Shown: positions 17,411 to 26,274, counted from the stretch's first letter. The stretch is 56,409 nt of DNA from Smithella sp. PtaU1.Bin162 (GCA_002068015.1 MVRV01000063.1:1-56409), one strand, 5' to 3'. Numbers and translations are program-made. Notes: generated by a model from the letters alone, not told the origin.

Positions 17411-18154
17411 TTATGACTCCACAGCCGGAAATATCCGGATTACGCCAAAAGCCGCCGTTTGATAAGCCTTGATCATCCTCATTTTGATCAATTCCAGTAT
17501 GGCCAGGAAAGTATAAACAATGCGCCGGCGATCTCTCTTCTCTCCCAGCAACTCTTCAAAGGTAATGTTTTTATCGCGGCTTAACCTTTCCATGATGTCG
17601 TTTATTATATCAGTTATCGACAGTTTTTCCAGATCAATTTCCATAAGCTCTTTTTTATCAATGCGGGAAACGAGACGATGAAAAGCTTCGATAAGCTCGA
17701 AAATATTAACTTCGATAAGGTCATCATCATTGTCTGATAAGTTTTCCGCTTTATCGCTTATTTGTGCGGCACGGGTAAACACATCCCGCTCCAAAAGCGG
17801 CCGCATCTCTAAAGCAGTCGCCGCCTCTTTAAAAGCCTGATGTTCTAAAAGCTGTCGAACCAGTTCGGCGCGCGGATCTTCTTCGGTCTCTTCATCGGAC
17901 GGTTCATCAGGTACCGGCAAAAGCATTCTTGATTTAATATGAATAAGAGTGGAAGCCATGACCAGGTATTCCCCGGCCAGATCCAGATTAAGTGATTTAA
18001 TTATTTTCAGATATTGAAGATATTGTTCAGTAACAAGCGCTATGGGAATATTATAAATATCAATTTCATTTTTTTTAATCAGGTACAAAAGCAGGTCCAG
18101 CGGTCCCTCAAAGATGTCTAACTTGATAGCATAATCTGTAGTTTCGTCGGCCAA
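17411..18154 (-). CDS. scpA: Segregation and condensation protein A (kleisin)
   Basis: A 247-residue kleisin linking SMC heads. The N-terminal block FEGPLDLLLYLIKKNEIDIYNIPIALVTEQYL is the ScpA signature, followed by ASTLIHIKSRMLLP. An acidic linker (SDEETEEDPR) and a C-terminal helical region (FLAILELIKMRMIKAYQ) come next. Translation should start at TTG (18154), with AGGAA about nine bases upstream. It follows trpS by 23 bases and is directly joined to scpB, so trpS-scpA-scpB-rluB is probably one transcript. Confidence 0.94.
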   Translation of the reverse strand: MADETTDYAIKLDIFEGPLDLLLYLIKKNEIDIYNIPIALVTEQYLQYLKIIKSLNLDLAGEYLVMASTLIHIKSRMLLPVPDEPSDEETEEDPRAELVRQLLEHQAFKEAATALEMRPLLERDVFTRAAQISDKAENLSDNDDDLIEVNIFELIEAFHRLVSRIDKKELMEIDLEKLSITDIINDIMERLSRDKNITFEELLGEKRDRRRIVYTFLAILELIKMRMIKAYQTAAFGVIRIFPAVES

Positions 18155-18177
18155 GGGAATAATTTCCTGTCTGCTTT

Positions 18178-19167
18178 TTAGATTTTAACGGCTGCACGGA
18201 CTTCGCCCATTGTCTGCCGCGCAATTTTCGTCGCTTTTTTATTGCCTTCGGCAATGATCTCCCGAATTTCATCCGGGTTTTTCAGATAATAATCCATGCG
18301 TTCATGAACCGGCTTTAATACTTCAGCTATACGCCGGGCAAGTATTTTTTTACAGTCCGTACATCCTATCGCCGCACAACGGCAATTGGCGTCTATTTCT
18401 TTTACCGTTTCCGGCTCGGAATACAAATTCTGAAAAGTAAACACATTGCATATTTCCGGATTGCCCGGGTCACTTTTTTTCACCCGCTGCGGATCGGTAA
18501 ACATGGAAGAAATTTTTTGGAGCAATACACTGCCGCGGTCACTGATATAAATCGAATTATCATAAGATTTGCTCATCTTCCTGCCGTCGGTGCCCAAAAG
18601 TTTCGGCACGCCTGTCAAAAGCGGCTCCGGAATAGGAAATATTTCCGCATAGAGGAAGTTAAAACGGCGCGCTATTTCTCTCGTCAGTTCTACATGGGGC
18701 AACTGATCAACCCCTACCGGGACACCATAAGCCTTGTACATAATAATATCGGCGGCCTGCAGAACGGGATAACCAAGAAAACCAAAAGTGGATAAATCTT
18801 TGCTCACCAGTTCCGCTTTCATTTCCTTATAAGTGGGATTGCGCTCCAGCCAGGCCAGAGGAGTGATCATCGACAGTAAAAGAAAAAGTTCCGCATGCTC
18901 TTTAATGGCGGACTGCACAAAGAGAGTGCATTTTTGCGGATCAAGACCTACGCTCAGCCAGTCAATCACCATGGAACTTATGTTATCCCTGATCTCTTTT
19001 GTGCTGGAGTATTCACTCGTCAGGGCATGCCAGTCGGCAACAAAATAAAAACAATCATATTTGCCGCTGTTTTGAAGATCCACCCAGTTTCCTAATGCCC
19101 CGTGTAAATTACCCAAATGCAACTTTCCGGTCGGACGCATTCCACTGAGAATTCTTTTAGGTGCCAA
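18178..19167 (-). CDS. trpS: Tryptophanyl-tRNA synthetase
   Basis: Class I aminoacyl-tRNA synthetase of 329 residues, typical length, charging tRNA-Trp. It shows the HIGH-like motif in GKLHLGNLHGAL and the KMSKS loop exactly as KMSKS, plus GVDQLPHVELTREIARRFN. Several Cys residues near the C-terminus (CRCAAIGCTDCK) resemble the Fe-S or zinc cluster form of TrpRS seen in some anaerobes, an interesting variant. Translation begins at TTG (19167) with AAGGAG about nine bases upstream. A large hairpin occupies the leader between hup and this start. Confidence 0.94.
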   Translation of the reverse strand: MAPKRILSGMRPTGKLHLGNLHGALGNWVDLQNSGKYDCFYFVADWHALTSEYSSTKEIRDNISSMVIDWLSVGLDPQKCTLFVQSAIKEHAELFLLLSMITPLAWLERNPTYKEMKAELVSKDLSTFGFLGYPVLQAADIIMYKAYGVPVGVDQLPHVELTREIARRFNFLYAEIFPIPEPLLTGVPKLLGTDGRKMSKSYDNSIYISDRGSVLLQKISSMFTDPQRVKKSDPGNPEICNVFTFQNLYSEPETVKEIDANCRCAAIGCTDCKKILARRIAEVLKPVHERMDYYLKNPDEIREIIAEGNKKATKIARQTMGEVRAAVKI

Positions 19168-19187
19168 AATTCAAAACTCCTTAATGC

Positions 19188-19233
19188 ACTAAGGCCTCCG
19201 AATTGTCTTTATAAATAATGCGGAGGCCTTAGT
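19188..19233 (-). promoter_or_regulatory. 13-bp stem-loop between hup and trpS
   Basis: ACTAAGGCCTCCG and CGGAGGCCTTAGT are perfect arms around a 20-base loop. It lies 22 bases after the hup stop and 20 bases before the trpS start codon on the minus strand. No T-run follows, so it is not a standard terminator. One arm contains CCTCC and could pair with GGAGG-type sequences. It may be an RNA processing or attenuation element. Confidence 0.5.
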
Positions 19234-19255
19234 TTGCTAATAGCTTATTAATTTA

Positions 19256-19528
19256 TTACTTTACTTTGTCGGCCAGAGCCTTACCAGCCTTGAATTTCAC
19301 GACTTTCTTTGCGGGAATCTTGATTGTTTTACCGGTTTGAGGATTCCTGCCTTCTCTTGCCTTCCTCTTTACCACTGAGAACGTACCAAATCCGACGAGA
19401 CCAAGTTTTCCACTCTTCTTGAGCTCTTTTGTCACTGCTGCAACGTATGCATCCAATGCCAATGCACCTGCTGCCTTGGTAATACCCGCTTCATTCGCCA
19501 TAAATCCGATCAATTCTGCTTTCGTCAT
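19256..19528 (-). CDS. hup: DNA-binding protein HU
   Basis: A 90-residue histone-like protein. It contains GKLGLVGFGTFSVVKRKAREGRNPQTGKTIKIPAKKVVKFKAGK, the HU signature, with the Pro of the DNA-intercalating arm. It begins MTKAELIGFMANEAGIT after GAAAGGGGG. It wraps and bends DNA without strong sequence preference. The 24-bp palindrome at 19548-19571 lies just upstream and may be its operator. The gene stands alone on the minus strand ahead of trpS, separated by a hairpin. Confidence 0.94.
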   Translation of the reverse strand: MTKAELIGFMANEAGITKAAGALALDAYVAAVTKELKKSGKLGLVGFGTFSVVKRKAREGRNPQTGKTIKIPAKKVVKFKAGKALADKVK

Positions 19529-19547
19529 TCTCTAAAAACCCCCTTTC

Positions 19548-19571
19548 ATAAAATTAAACGTTTAATTTTAT
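19548..19571. promoter_or_regulatory. Perfect 24-bp AT-rich palindrome upstream of hup
   Basis: ATAAAATTAAAC followed by GTTTAATTTTAT is a perfect 24-base dyad, 19-43 bases before the hup ATG. It could be an operator for a dimeric regulator or a transcript-start hairpin controlling the messenger. Its role is not known. Confidence 0.55.
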
Positions 19572-19895
19572 ATTCACCGCTATCTGCGGCTACTTCTCCA
19601 ATCAGTTTTAAAATCTCCACATTTTTTCTTCCCTGAAAACAGTACCCGTCAGGATTCGTTTCCCCGACCTTCGCGCAACCCCGCTTGGTTTCTGGTTCGG
19701 AAAGAAACATTTTGTTTCAAACTCGCGCTACGCCTAACACAAAAAAAAACAACAATCAAGAAAAAAGTTATTTTTGTAAAAACAATTTTAGCACTGCACG
19801 CTTTTCTCCGGCGGTACCTCTTCTTCGGTTATTTAACTTTTTTTATCTGGCACCCGTCATTTCATAAAACCACAAAAAATCTTCCTGATACTTCT
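19572..19895. other. Non-coding stretch between hup and the UbiA gene
   Basis: About 320 bases without a convincing reading frame. It holds a small dyad CCGC-TATCT-GCGG (19578-19590) and GAAACA-TTT-TGTTTC (19704-19718), A- and T-rich runs, and no tRNA-like cloverleaf. I see no further feature in it. Confidence 0.6.
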
Positions 19896-19924
19896 TTGAC
19901 ACATAATTTTCTTTATGTTAGTAC
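19896..19924 (+). promoter_or_regulatory. Possible promoter for the UbiA-radical SAM pair
   Basis: TTGACA (19896-19901), a 17-base spacer and TAGTAC (19919-19924). The -10 box is weak, but spacing and position, 29 bases before the chosen ATG, fit. The TTG at 19896 could otherwise be read as an earlier start codon. Confidence 0.45.
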
Positions 19925-19952
19925 CTTTCCGCGGTGCAATACAGGTATTTTT

Positions 19953-20876
19953 ATGCAACATTCCCTGAAAGAAATATTATTGAGGTGGTTTGTCCTTTCC
20001 CGACCGCCTTTTCATACGGTGGGGGTTCTGCCCTTTATCCTGGGAACAGTTCTGGCCTATAAATTTAATTCAGCAATCAGCATAACTGTTTTTTCACTGG
20101 GCGTTCTGGCCGTAATTTTGATCATGCTTTCCACTTATCACGCGGGAGAATATTTTGATTACCGGGAAGACGAACTTTCTCAGCGTTACTATAAAAGCAA
20201 TTTTGCCGGTGGTTCCGGCGTAATTCCCAAAGGACAACTGCCCCGGTCAGTGCCTCTGTGGACAAGTATTATATCGTTTTTTCTGGCCGCTGCCATCGGA
20301 TTAATCCTGCAATTCTATTTGCAGACCGGTTCTTATACATTGCTTCTTGGTTGTCTGGGGGCTTTCCCTGGTTTTTTTTACTCAACAAAACCAGTACGTC
20401 TGGTGGAACGCGGATTCGGCGAACTGTTTATAGGATTCTGTTACGGCTGGTTGACTGTCGCCTCGGCCTATTATATCCAAACCGCCAACATAATCCCCGT
20501 CATTCACTGGCTGGGGATACCGATCGGACTTACCATTTTCAATGTCATTTTATTGAATGAATTTCCCGACTACGAAGCGGACAAAGCAACCGGTAAAAGA
20601 AATTTGCTCAATCGCGCCGGTAAAAAAAACGGCATGCTCATATATGTTTTTTTATCCATCCTCGCCTCTTTGGCCATGATGGTGTCACCGCTTATGGGCA
20701 TTCCTTCCCAAGTCATTTACTTTTATCTGCCTTTTTTAATTATTTCTTTATTTATTATATTTATGATGCTCGCCGGTAAATATGAAAACCGTAAAAAGCT
20801 GGAAATCTTATGCGGCCTGAATATCGCCGTCAATCTGGGAACATCTCTCTCTTTTATCCTGGTATACATCTTATGA
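19953..20876 (+). CDS. UbiA-family prenyltransferase (MenA-like)
   Basis: Integral membrane prenyltransferase of 307 residues with about eight or nine hydrophobic helices. The two Asp-rich diphosphate-binding motifs are recognisable: HAGEYFDYREDELSQRYYKSN and NEFPDYEADKATGKRN. The family joins a polyprenyl diphosphate to an aromatic ring in quinone or heme O synthesis. Similarity to MenA suggests a naphthoate acceptor, but no men or mqn genes are nearby. The ATG at 19953 is chosen because the earlier TTG coincides with a -35 box. The stop overlaps the next gene as ATGA, tying its function to the radical SAM protein. Confidence 0.82.
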   Translation: MQHSLKEILLRWFVLSRPPFHTVGVLPFILGTVLAYKFNSAISITVFSLGVLAVILIMLSTYHAGEYFDYREDELSQRYYKSNFAGGSGVIPKGQLPRSVPLWTSIISFFLAAAIGLILQFYLQTGSYTLLLGCLGAFPGFFYSTKPVRLVERGFGELFIGFCYGWLTVASAYYIQTANIIPVIHWLGIPIGLTIFNVILLNEFPDYEADKATGKRNLLNRAGKKNGMLIYVFLSILASLAMMVSPLMGIPSQVIYFYLPFLIISLFIIFMMLAGKYENRKKLEILCGLNIAVNLGTSLSFILVYIL

Positions 20877-22102
20877 CTAAAGTCAAAGCATTTTATAACC
20901 CTCTTTCTCTTTTGGCAAGACAACTGGGCAGCGCTCTTTTCATGGGCTATCTTAACCGGTGGAGCCGTTTTCCGGGGTGGTTGCTCCGTCATAGCTTCCA
21001 ATCAATACCGGTTTCGAACGGCGCCTGGGGCATGGGTTGCATCGGCTATCCCGGACACCCGGCATGGGAAGTAACCGGCGCCTGCAATTTACGCTGCATT
21101 CACTGTCATGCCACAAGCGGCAAGCCCTCCCCGGACGAGCTCACGACCGATGAAGGTAAAAAGCTCATTGACATGCTGGCGGCGGAAAGCGACTTCCGGA
21201 CGTTAATTTACACCGGCGGAGAACCGCTGGTCCGGCCGGATATTTTCAGCCTGCTGCGGCATTCCCAAAAAGCCGGTCTGGCCAATATTATCGCCACCAA
21301 CGGCACTCTGATTGACGAAGAAACGGCTTTTAAACTGAAAGACCACGGAGTAGTCTGCAATGCCATAAGTATTGATGCCGCCGATCCGCAAACTCATGAT
21401 TTCGTAAGAAACAGATCCGGCGCTTTTGACCTGGCGCTCCGGGCTATTGAAGCAACAAAAAAAGCGGGGATTCTGCTGCAAATTAATACAACGGCAATGG
21501 AATATAACATGCCCCACCTGCCGGATCTCATCGATTTTGCCGATGACTGCGGTGCCGGAATCATGCTGATGTATCAGCTCGTCGCCGTCGGTCGCGGAGA
21601 GAAGATTGAAAAAGCCACTTTAAAGAAAAGTGCCAATAAATATTTAAGCGAACTTATCGCCGATAAGCAAAAAAACGCAAAAACCATTATTGAGCCGGTC
21701 GCCGGCCCCCAGTACTGGCCTTATCTTCTGGAAAAAAACGGCATCCGCGGGGAAAAATTGCTGAAGCTGGCCGGCAATTTATTCCATGGCTGCGCGGCCG
21801 GAAGGGGTTTTGTTTACATTAAAGCCAATGGCGATGTCTGGCCCTGTCCTTTTGTGGAAATCAATGCCGGGAACATTAGAAATGCCGGTTTCGGCAAAAT
21901 CTACCGTGAGGCACCGGTATTTCAGCATCTGCGAAAGCGGGAAGATCTTTTAAAAGGTGCTTGCCAAACTTGTAAGTATAAAACGATTTGCGGCGGCTGC
22001 CGCGGGCGGGCACTGGCCTACAGCGGTGACTATCTGGCGGAAGATCCCCGCTGCTTTATTCAGGAAAAATTAAAACCGGACGGAATAAAATTTATTTCTT
22101 GA
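20873..22102 (+). CDS. Radical SAM/SPASM domain protein
   Basis: A 409-residue radical S-adenosylmethionine enzyme. The first [4Fe-4S] cluster motif is CNLRCIHC (CxxxCxxC, near residue 72), followed by YTGGEPLVRPDIF. The C-terminal SPASM-type region has WPCPFVEINAGN and a CQTC...CGGCRGR...C set that would hold auxiliary clusters. An unusual N-terminal stretch of about 65 residues with aromatic and basic residues precedes the barrel and might touch the membrane. Function is not assigned; relatives modify peptides or make heme-type and quinone-type cofactors. It is translationally coupled to the UbiA gene and overlaps mltA end to end by 11 bases. Confidence 0.82.
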   Translation: MTKVKAFYNPLSLLARQLGSALFMGYLNRWSRFPGWLLRHSFQSIPVSNGAWGMGCIGYPGHPAWEVTGACNLRCIHCHATSGKPSPDELTTDEGKKLIDMLAAESDFRTLIYTGGEPLVRPDIFSLLRHSQKAGLANIIATNGTLIDEETAFKLKDHGVVCNAISIDAADPQTHDFVRNRSGAFDLALRAIEATKKAGILLQINTTAMEYNMPHLPDLIDFADDCGAGIMLMYQLVAVGRGEKIEKATLKKSANKYLSELIADKQKNAKTIIEPVAGPQYWPYLLEKNGIRGEKLLKLAGNLFHGCAAGRGFVYIKANGDVWPCPFVEINAGNIRNAGFGKIYREAPVFQHLRKREDLLKGACQTCKYKTICGGCRGRALAYSGDYLAEDPRCFIQEKLKPDGIKFIS

Positions 22103-23225
22103 CCAGGAAATAAAGTTCACCCCTTTCCTTGAGCGTTCCGGCGACAGACTCCGCTGTTTCTCCAAACCCGCAGAAAAGGTCAACCCGGCCCGGACCCTTG
22201 ATTGCCGATCCCTTATCCTGATTGAGAACAAAACGGGAAAAATATATGCGTTGATTGGTAAGCTTTCCTTGCCCATCAAGAACAGGTCGGCGCAAACGTA
22301 TAAAAGATAAAGCCCCCGGGGGAAATATATCAGGATCAGTAGCAATCGTTCTGCCCGTGGTGACCGGTTCACCCAACGAACCGGTAGGATCGGCTACAAA
22401 ATGAAAGAAAATATATCTTTCATTATAGCCCAGGATTTCATAAAGGTCCTCGTCTTTCTTTTCTTTCAGCAGTTTTTTGATATTACGATTGGATGATTCC
22501 CGGATGCCGATGATACCCTTTTCCAACATGTACGAGGCAATACTTCGGTACTGCCTGCCGTTTGTGCCGGCGGCACTCACCGTTAAAACAGTTCCGTTTT
22601 CCAGTTTTATTTCTCCGGAACCCTGAATATGCAAAAAAAACAATTCCACGGGATCGTCAACCCAGATCATCTCCAGATTCTTATCCCGCAAAATCCCCCC
22701 GGCATCAATTTCTTTACGGCTGTAATAGGTGCCGCTTTTCCGGGCAACAAGCTCCGGAGGCGTTTTATAAATAGGATATTTATATTTTTCCGTCCGTGTC
22801 AGTGATCCGTTAAGCAGGGGAACATAATAGCCGGTAAATAACACTCCTCCATTACCGTCCTGCCCTGCCGCCCGGTAAACATCAAAATTTCGCCTGATCT
22901 CGCTTTTTTTATCAGCAATACTGCCGCCTCTTTTAATAATTTGACGAAACGTGAGCAGAGATTCTTTCATCTGCCCTGCACTCACCAGCCTATCGGCCAG
23001 GCGATAAAAACGGTTATTACCGGAGACTTCATAATAGTGAAGACTCCGTTCAATAGCTAAATTGAGGGAATCAATATCGAGATCATCGACAAAATCAATA
23101 TCGACGGAATCAACGAGAGTCAGCGATTCTGCGGGCGGCTGCCAAACTAAGGGAGGTTTCGTAGCACATCCGGCCAAAATTCCGATTATTAATATTAAGA
23201 TAAAAAAACGGTACCGGAAGTTCAT
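22092..23225 (-). CDS. mltA: Membrane-bound lytic murein transglycosylase A
   Basis: Outer-membrane lipoprotein of 377 residues that cleaves peptidoglycan to 1,6-anhydromuramyl products. The signal and lipobox read FILILIIGILAGC. The MltA barrel contains FTGYYVPLLNGSLTRTEKYKYPIYKTP and LEMIWVDDPVELFFLHIQGSG. The C-terminal 3D domain carries the catalytic Asp region, ending KGPGRVDLFCGFGETAE. The length matches E. coli MltA (about 365). Its ATG overlaps the stop of the acetyltransferase gene (ATGA), making it the last gene of a nadK-recN-argA-mltA chain. Confidence 0.93.
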   Translation of the reverse strand: MNFRYRFFILILIIGILAGCATKPPLVWQPPAESLTLVDSVDIDFVDDLDIDSLNLAIERSLHYYEVSGNNRFYRLADRLVSAGQMKESLLTFRQIIKRGGSIADKKSEIRRNFDVYRAAGQDGNGGVLFTGYYVPLLNGSLTRTEKYKYPIYKTPPELVARKSGTYYSRKEIDAGGILRDKNLEMIWVDDPVELFFLHIQGSGEIKLENGTVLTVSAAGTNGRQYRSIASYMLEKGIIGIRESSNRNIKKLLKEKKDEDLYEILGYNERYIFFHFVADPTGSLGEPVTTGRTIATDPDIFPPGALSFIRLRRPVLDGQGKLTNQRIYFSRFVLNQDKGSAIKGPGRVDLFCGFGETAESVAGTLKERGELYFLVKK

Positions 23226-23680
23226 AATTCCACAATCATTGCCACTTCATCACAATAATCGGGATATTTGGAACACCGGAAACAATCCGACCAGATTTTT
23301 TCCGGCAAGGTTGTACGGTCTACTTCTTTAAATCCAACCCTGGAAAAAAAATCCTTCTTGTAGGTTAGTGTAAAAATTTTGAAAAGCTCCAGCGTAATCG
23401 CCTCGGAAATACAGGCTTCGACAAGTTGTCTGCCGATACCTCTTTTCCGGTAATTTTCGTCAACATAAAGCGACCGGACTTCCGCAAGATTTTCCCAGAT
23501 GATATTCATTGCACAGATGCCGATTATTGATGTGTCATCGGTATCGTAATAGACGAAGAAATCCCGCAGGGAATTATATATATCCATCAAGGAACGCGAC
23601 AACATTTCACCTTTACCGGCCGATAAATTTATCAGACGATGAATGGTCTTTACGTCACCGATGCGCGCTTTTCTCAGCAT
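23222..23680 (-). CDS. argA: Short-form N-acetylglutamate synthase (GNAT family)
   Basis: A 152-residue acetyltransferase for the first step of arginine synthesis (acetyl-CoA + glutamate). The pattern MLRKARIGDVKTIHRLIN, SLRDFFVYY, LAEVRSLYVDENYRKRGIGRQLVEACISEA (acetyl-CoA loop RKRGIG), FTLTYKKDFFSRVGFKEVD and KIWSDCFRC matches the short N-acetylglutamate synthases of many anaerobes, which lack the kinase-like domain. The ATG at 23680 follows GGAGG by nine bases, better than starts further upstream. It overlaps recN by 26 bases and mltA by 4. Confidence 0.85.
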   Translation of the reverse strand: MLRKARIGDVKTIHRLINLSAGKGEMLSRSLMDIYNSLRDFFVYYDTDDTSIIGICAMNIIWENLAEVRSLYVDENYRKRGIGRQLVEACISEAITLELFKIFTLTYKKDFFSRVGFKEVDRTTLPEKIWSDCFRCSKYPDYCDEVAMIVEL

Positions 23681-25391
23681 TTCTCTTGTCCTCCCCATTA
23701 TCTGAAACGGATATTTTGGCGCCTGAAAGCATTTCCCGGGCATGATCCCTTGTTGTTTCAGTTAAATCCACGCCACCCAGCATACGGCTGATTTCCTCCA
23801 CCTTTTGTTCGTCATCGAGTTTAAAAACGGTGGTGGTGGTGCGGCCGCCGGCAATTTTTTTAGCCACGTGTAAATGATTATCTGCATAACAGGCAATCTG
23901 CGGCAGATGGGTAATGCAAATAACCTGATGGCTGCCAGAAACATCTTTCAGCTTACGGCCGACGATCTCCGCCGTAGCTCCGCCAATACCGCTGTCCACC
24001 TCATCAAAAACAATCGTATCTACGGAACCGGTATGCGCCAGCACATTCTTCAAGGCCAGGACGATTCTGGAAAGCTCGCCGCCCGATGCAATCTTATGCA
24101 GGGGTTTTGTCTCCTCACCGACATTGGCCGTAAGATAAAATTCCAGTTCATCGCCGCCGCGGGCACCAAAAGAACATGTCTTCCCTCCGGCGGCGCAGAC
24201 AGCAAAATTAATTTCAAAAGATGCATGCGGCATATTTAAAGCATGAATTTCCCTGTTTACGGCTTTCTGCAATTTTTCCGCCGACCGCTTGCGCAGTTGC
24301 GAAAGATTTTGTGCATTTTCGTACAGTCTTGCTTTAATTTTTATCTCTTCCTGCACCAGTTTATTTAACTCTTCTTCAACAGAAGAGACTTCCGCAAGCT
24401 CTTTTTCCATCGCCTGCTGCCTCATCAATACGGTCGAAAGTGATCCCCCGTGTTTGCGCTTCAGCCGGTTTATCATTTCCAGGCGCTCATCAATTCCGGC
24501 AAGTCTTTCCGGATCAAAGAAAAGTTTTTTACCGTAATCGCGCAACAGCAATGCCGTTTCCTGCAAAGTAAAAAAACAGCTTTCAATATCTGCTTCCGAT
24601 AATTGCAGATTCGCATCAATTTTCTTTATCTCTTTTACCCGGGATTGCGCCTCTTTTATCCTTTCCACTGCCGAACCGGCTTCTCCGTAAAGCAAATCAT
24701 AAGCTTCTCCGGCATACTCATTGAGTTTCCGGGCATTGGCAAGAACTTTTTTTTCTTCGCTTAAAATTCTGTCTTCATCAGGCTGCGGATCAATATCGGC
24801 GATTTCCTTTAACTGAAATTTAATTAAATCAATTTTTTCTTCCTTGCTTCGCCGCAGGCTTTCCAATTTTTCCTTTTGCAATTTTATCTGCTGAAACCGA
24901 TTATATGTTTCTGCATAAACCGCCCGCAACGGCAGGCAACCGCCAAACTCATCCAATATGTCGATGTGGTTTTCCGCATCGAGAATAACCTGATGCTCAT
25001 GCTGTCCGCAGATATTAATCAGTGACTCGCTGATTGCTGCCAGATTGGCCAATGTCGCCATTTGAGAGTTGATAAGCACTTTGTTTTTACCGGTACGGGA
25101 AATAATCCTCCGGATAACAAGCTCATCCCCTTCTTCCAATCCCATTTCCTGAATTTTTTTCTTCAAGACTTTATTGGAAGCAATATCAAAGAGCGCCTCC
25201 ACCATTGCCTCATCCGCCTGTGTCCTGATCATTTCGGCGGAAGCCCTGTCGCCCAAAAGCAGACTTACGGCACCGATAAGAATTGATTTACCGGCGCCTG
25301 TTTCCCCGGAAATAACGGTGAGACCGCCATTGAATGAAACATGAAGTTCATCGATAATGGCGAAATTTTTAATGCTCAAGTCATTAAGCAT
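23655..25391 (-). CDS. recN: DNA repair protein RecN
   Basis: SMC-like ATPase of 578 residues used in double-strand break repair. It has Walker A (VISGETGAGKSILIGA) near the N-terminus, an R-x-ISRTGKNKVLIN block, central coiled-coil arms (about residues 160-370), the signature LHKIASGGELSRIVLALK, and Walker B VFDEVDSGIGG. The start MLNDLSIKNF at 25391 is standard for RecN; the longer upstream frame overlaps nadK and lacks similarity. The start lies 8 bases inside nadK, consistent with coupled translation. Confidence 0.95.
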   Translation of the reverse strand: MLNDLSIKNFAIIDELHVSFNGGLTVISGETGAGKSILIGAVSLLLGDRASAEMIRTQADEAMVEALFDIASNKVLKKKIQEMGLEEGDELVIRRIISRTGKNKVLINSQMATLANLAAISESLINICGQHEHQVILDAENHIDILDEFGGCLPLRAVYAETYNRFQQIKLQKEKLESLRRSKEEKIDLIKFQLKEIADIDPQPDEDRILSEEKKVLANARKLNEYAGEAYDLLYGEAGSAVERIKEAQSRVKEIKKIDANLQLSEADIESCFFTLQETALLLRDYGKKLFFDPERLAGIDERLEMINRLKRKHGGSLSTVLMRQQAMEKELAEVSSVEEELNKLVQEEIKIKARLYENAQNLSQLRKRSAEKLQKAVNREIHALNMPHASFEINFAVCAAGGKTCSFGARGGDELEFYLTANVGEETKPLHKIASGGELSRIVLALKNVLAHTGSVDTIVFDEVDSGIGGATAEIVGRKLKDVSGSHQVICITHLPQIACYADNHLHVAKKIAGGRTTTTVFKLDDEQKVEEISRMLGGVDLTETTRDHAREMLSGAKISVSDNGEDKRNAEKSAHR

Positions 25392-26274
25392 TTTTTCGTC
25401 TTTTAGCTCCTGAGGGTAGACCGCCCCAGCCCAACTTGGAACGCAGAATTTCCCAGTAGCTCCGGTGCGGCGAAAGAACAAGCTTGGTTATGTGCTTCGA
25501 TTTTTTTATGGCAATACCATCGCCTGATCTGACCTGATATGATTCCTGCCCGTCCAGCGTTACAGTAGCACCCTTTCCCTTGGACCAGACCCGTACATGC
25601 AAATCCGAATCTTCTGGAAAAATTATCGGACGGTTGGTCAAGGTATGCGGACAAATTGGATTAATAATAATTAAATCCTTTTCCGGATAGACGATAGGAC
25701 CACCGGCGGAGAGCGAATAAGCGGTTGAGCCGGTAGGCGTGGAAATAATGAGCCCGTCCGCCTTATATGTGGTCAGATATTTATTATTAATAGTTGTTTC
25801 CATCTCCACTATCCGGGAAAGATTGCCCCGGTTGATCACAATATCGTTTAAAACTGTACCGGTAGCGGTAATCTCCTTGCCGCGGGTAATTGATACATCG
25901 AGCATCATCCTCTTTTCAGTGAGGAAATTACCTTTCAAAATCAATTCCAGCGCCGAATGCATTTCGTTGAGATTGACTTCGGTCAGATATCCGAAGCTGC
26001 CCATATTAATGCCGACGATGGAAACATTATATTTAGCCACATTGCGCGCCGTCCGGAGCATTGTCCCATCACCACCCAGCACGGCAACAAGCTGTACCTC
26101 CCGGGCAAGCCCGTTCCAGGCGAGTCCTCCTCGGATACCTATTTTAGCGGCAATCTCCGCTTCGACAAATACCTCGATACCCCTTTCCTCCAGCCACTCT
26201 TTTAATGACTTGGCGTACTCGGCAATTTTTTCTTTTTCTGCGTTGGCGACAATGCCGACTTTACGAATTTTCAT
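25384..26274 (-). CDS. nadK: NAD kinase
   Basis: A 296-residue ATP (or polyphosphate) NAD kinase producing NADP. The GGDGTMLRTAR motif with the catalytic Asp is near residue 68, followed by NDIVINRG and the SPTGSTAYSLSAGGPIV block, all diagnostic. It is first in the nadK-recN-argA-mltA chain, and the nadK-recN neighbourhood is common in bacteria. A GGGTGA ribosome site precedes the ATG. Its final 15 residues (rich in Lys/Arg) overlap the recN start. Confidence 0.95.
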   Translation of the reverse strand: MKIRKVGIVANAEKEKIAEYAKSLKEWLEERGIEVFVEAEIAAKIGIRGGLAWNGLAREVQLVAVLGGDGTMLRTARNVAKYNVSIVGINMGSFGYLTEVNLNEMHSALELILKGNFLTEKRMMLDVSITRGKEITATGTVLNDIVINRGNLSRIVEMETTINNKYLTTYKADGLIISTPTGSTAYSLSAGGPIVYPEKDLIIINPICPHTLTNRPIIFPEDSDLHVRVWSKGKGATVTLDGQESYQVRSGDGIAIKKSKHITKLVLSPHRSYWEILRSKLGWGGLPSGAKRRKNA

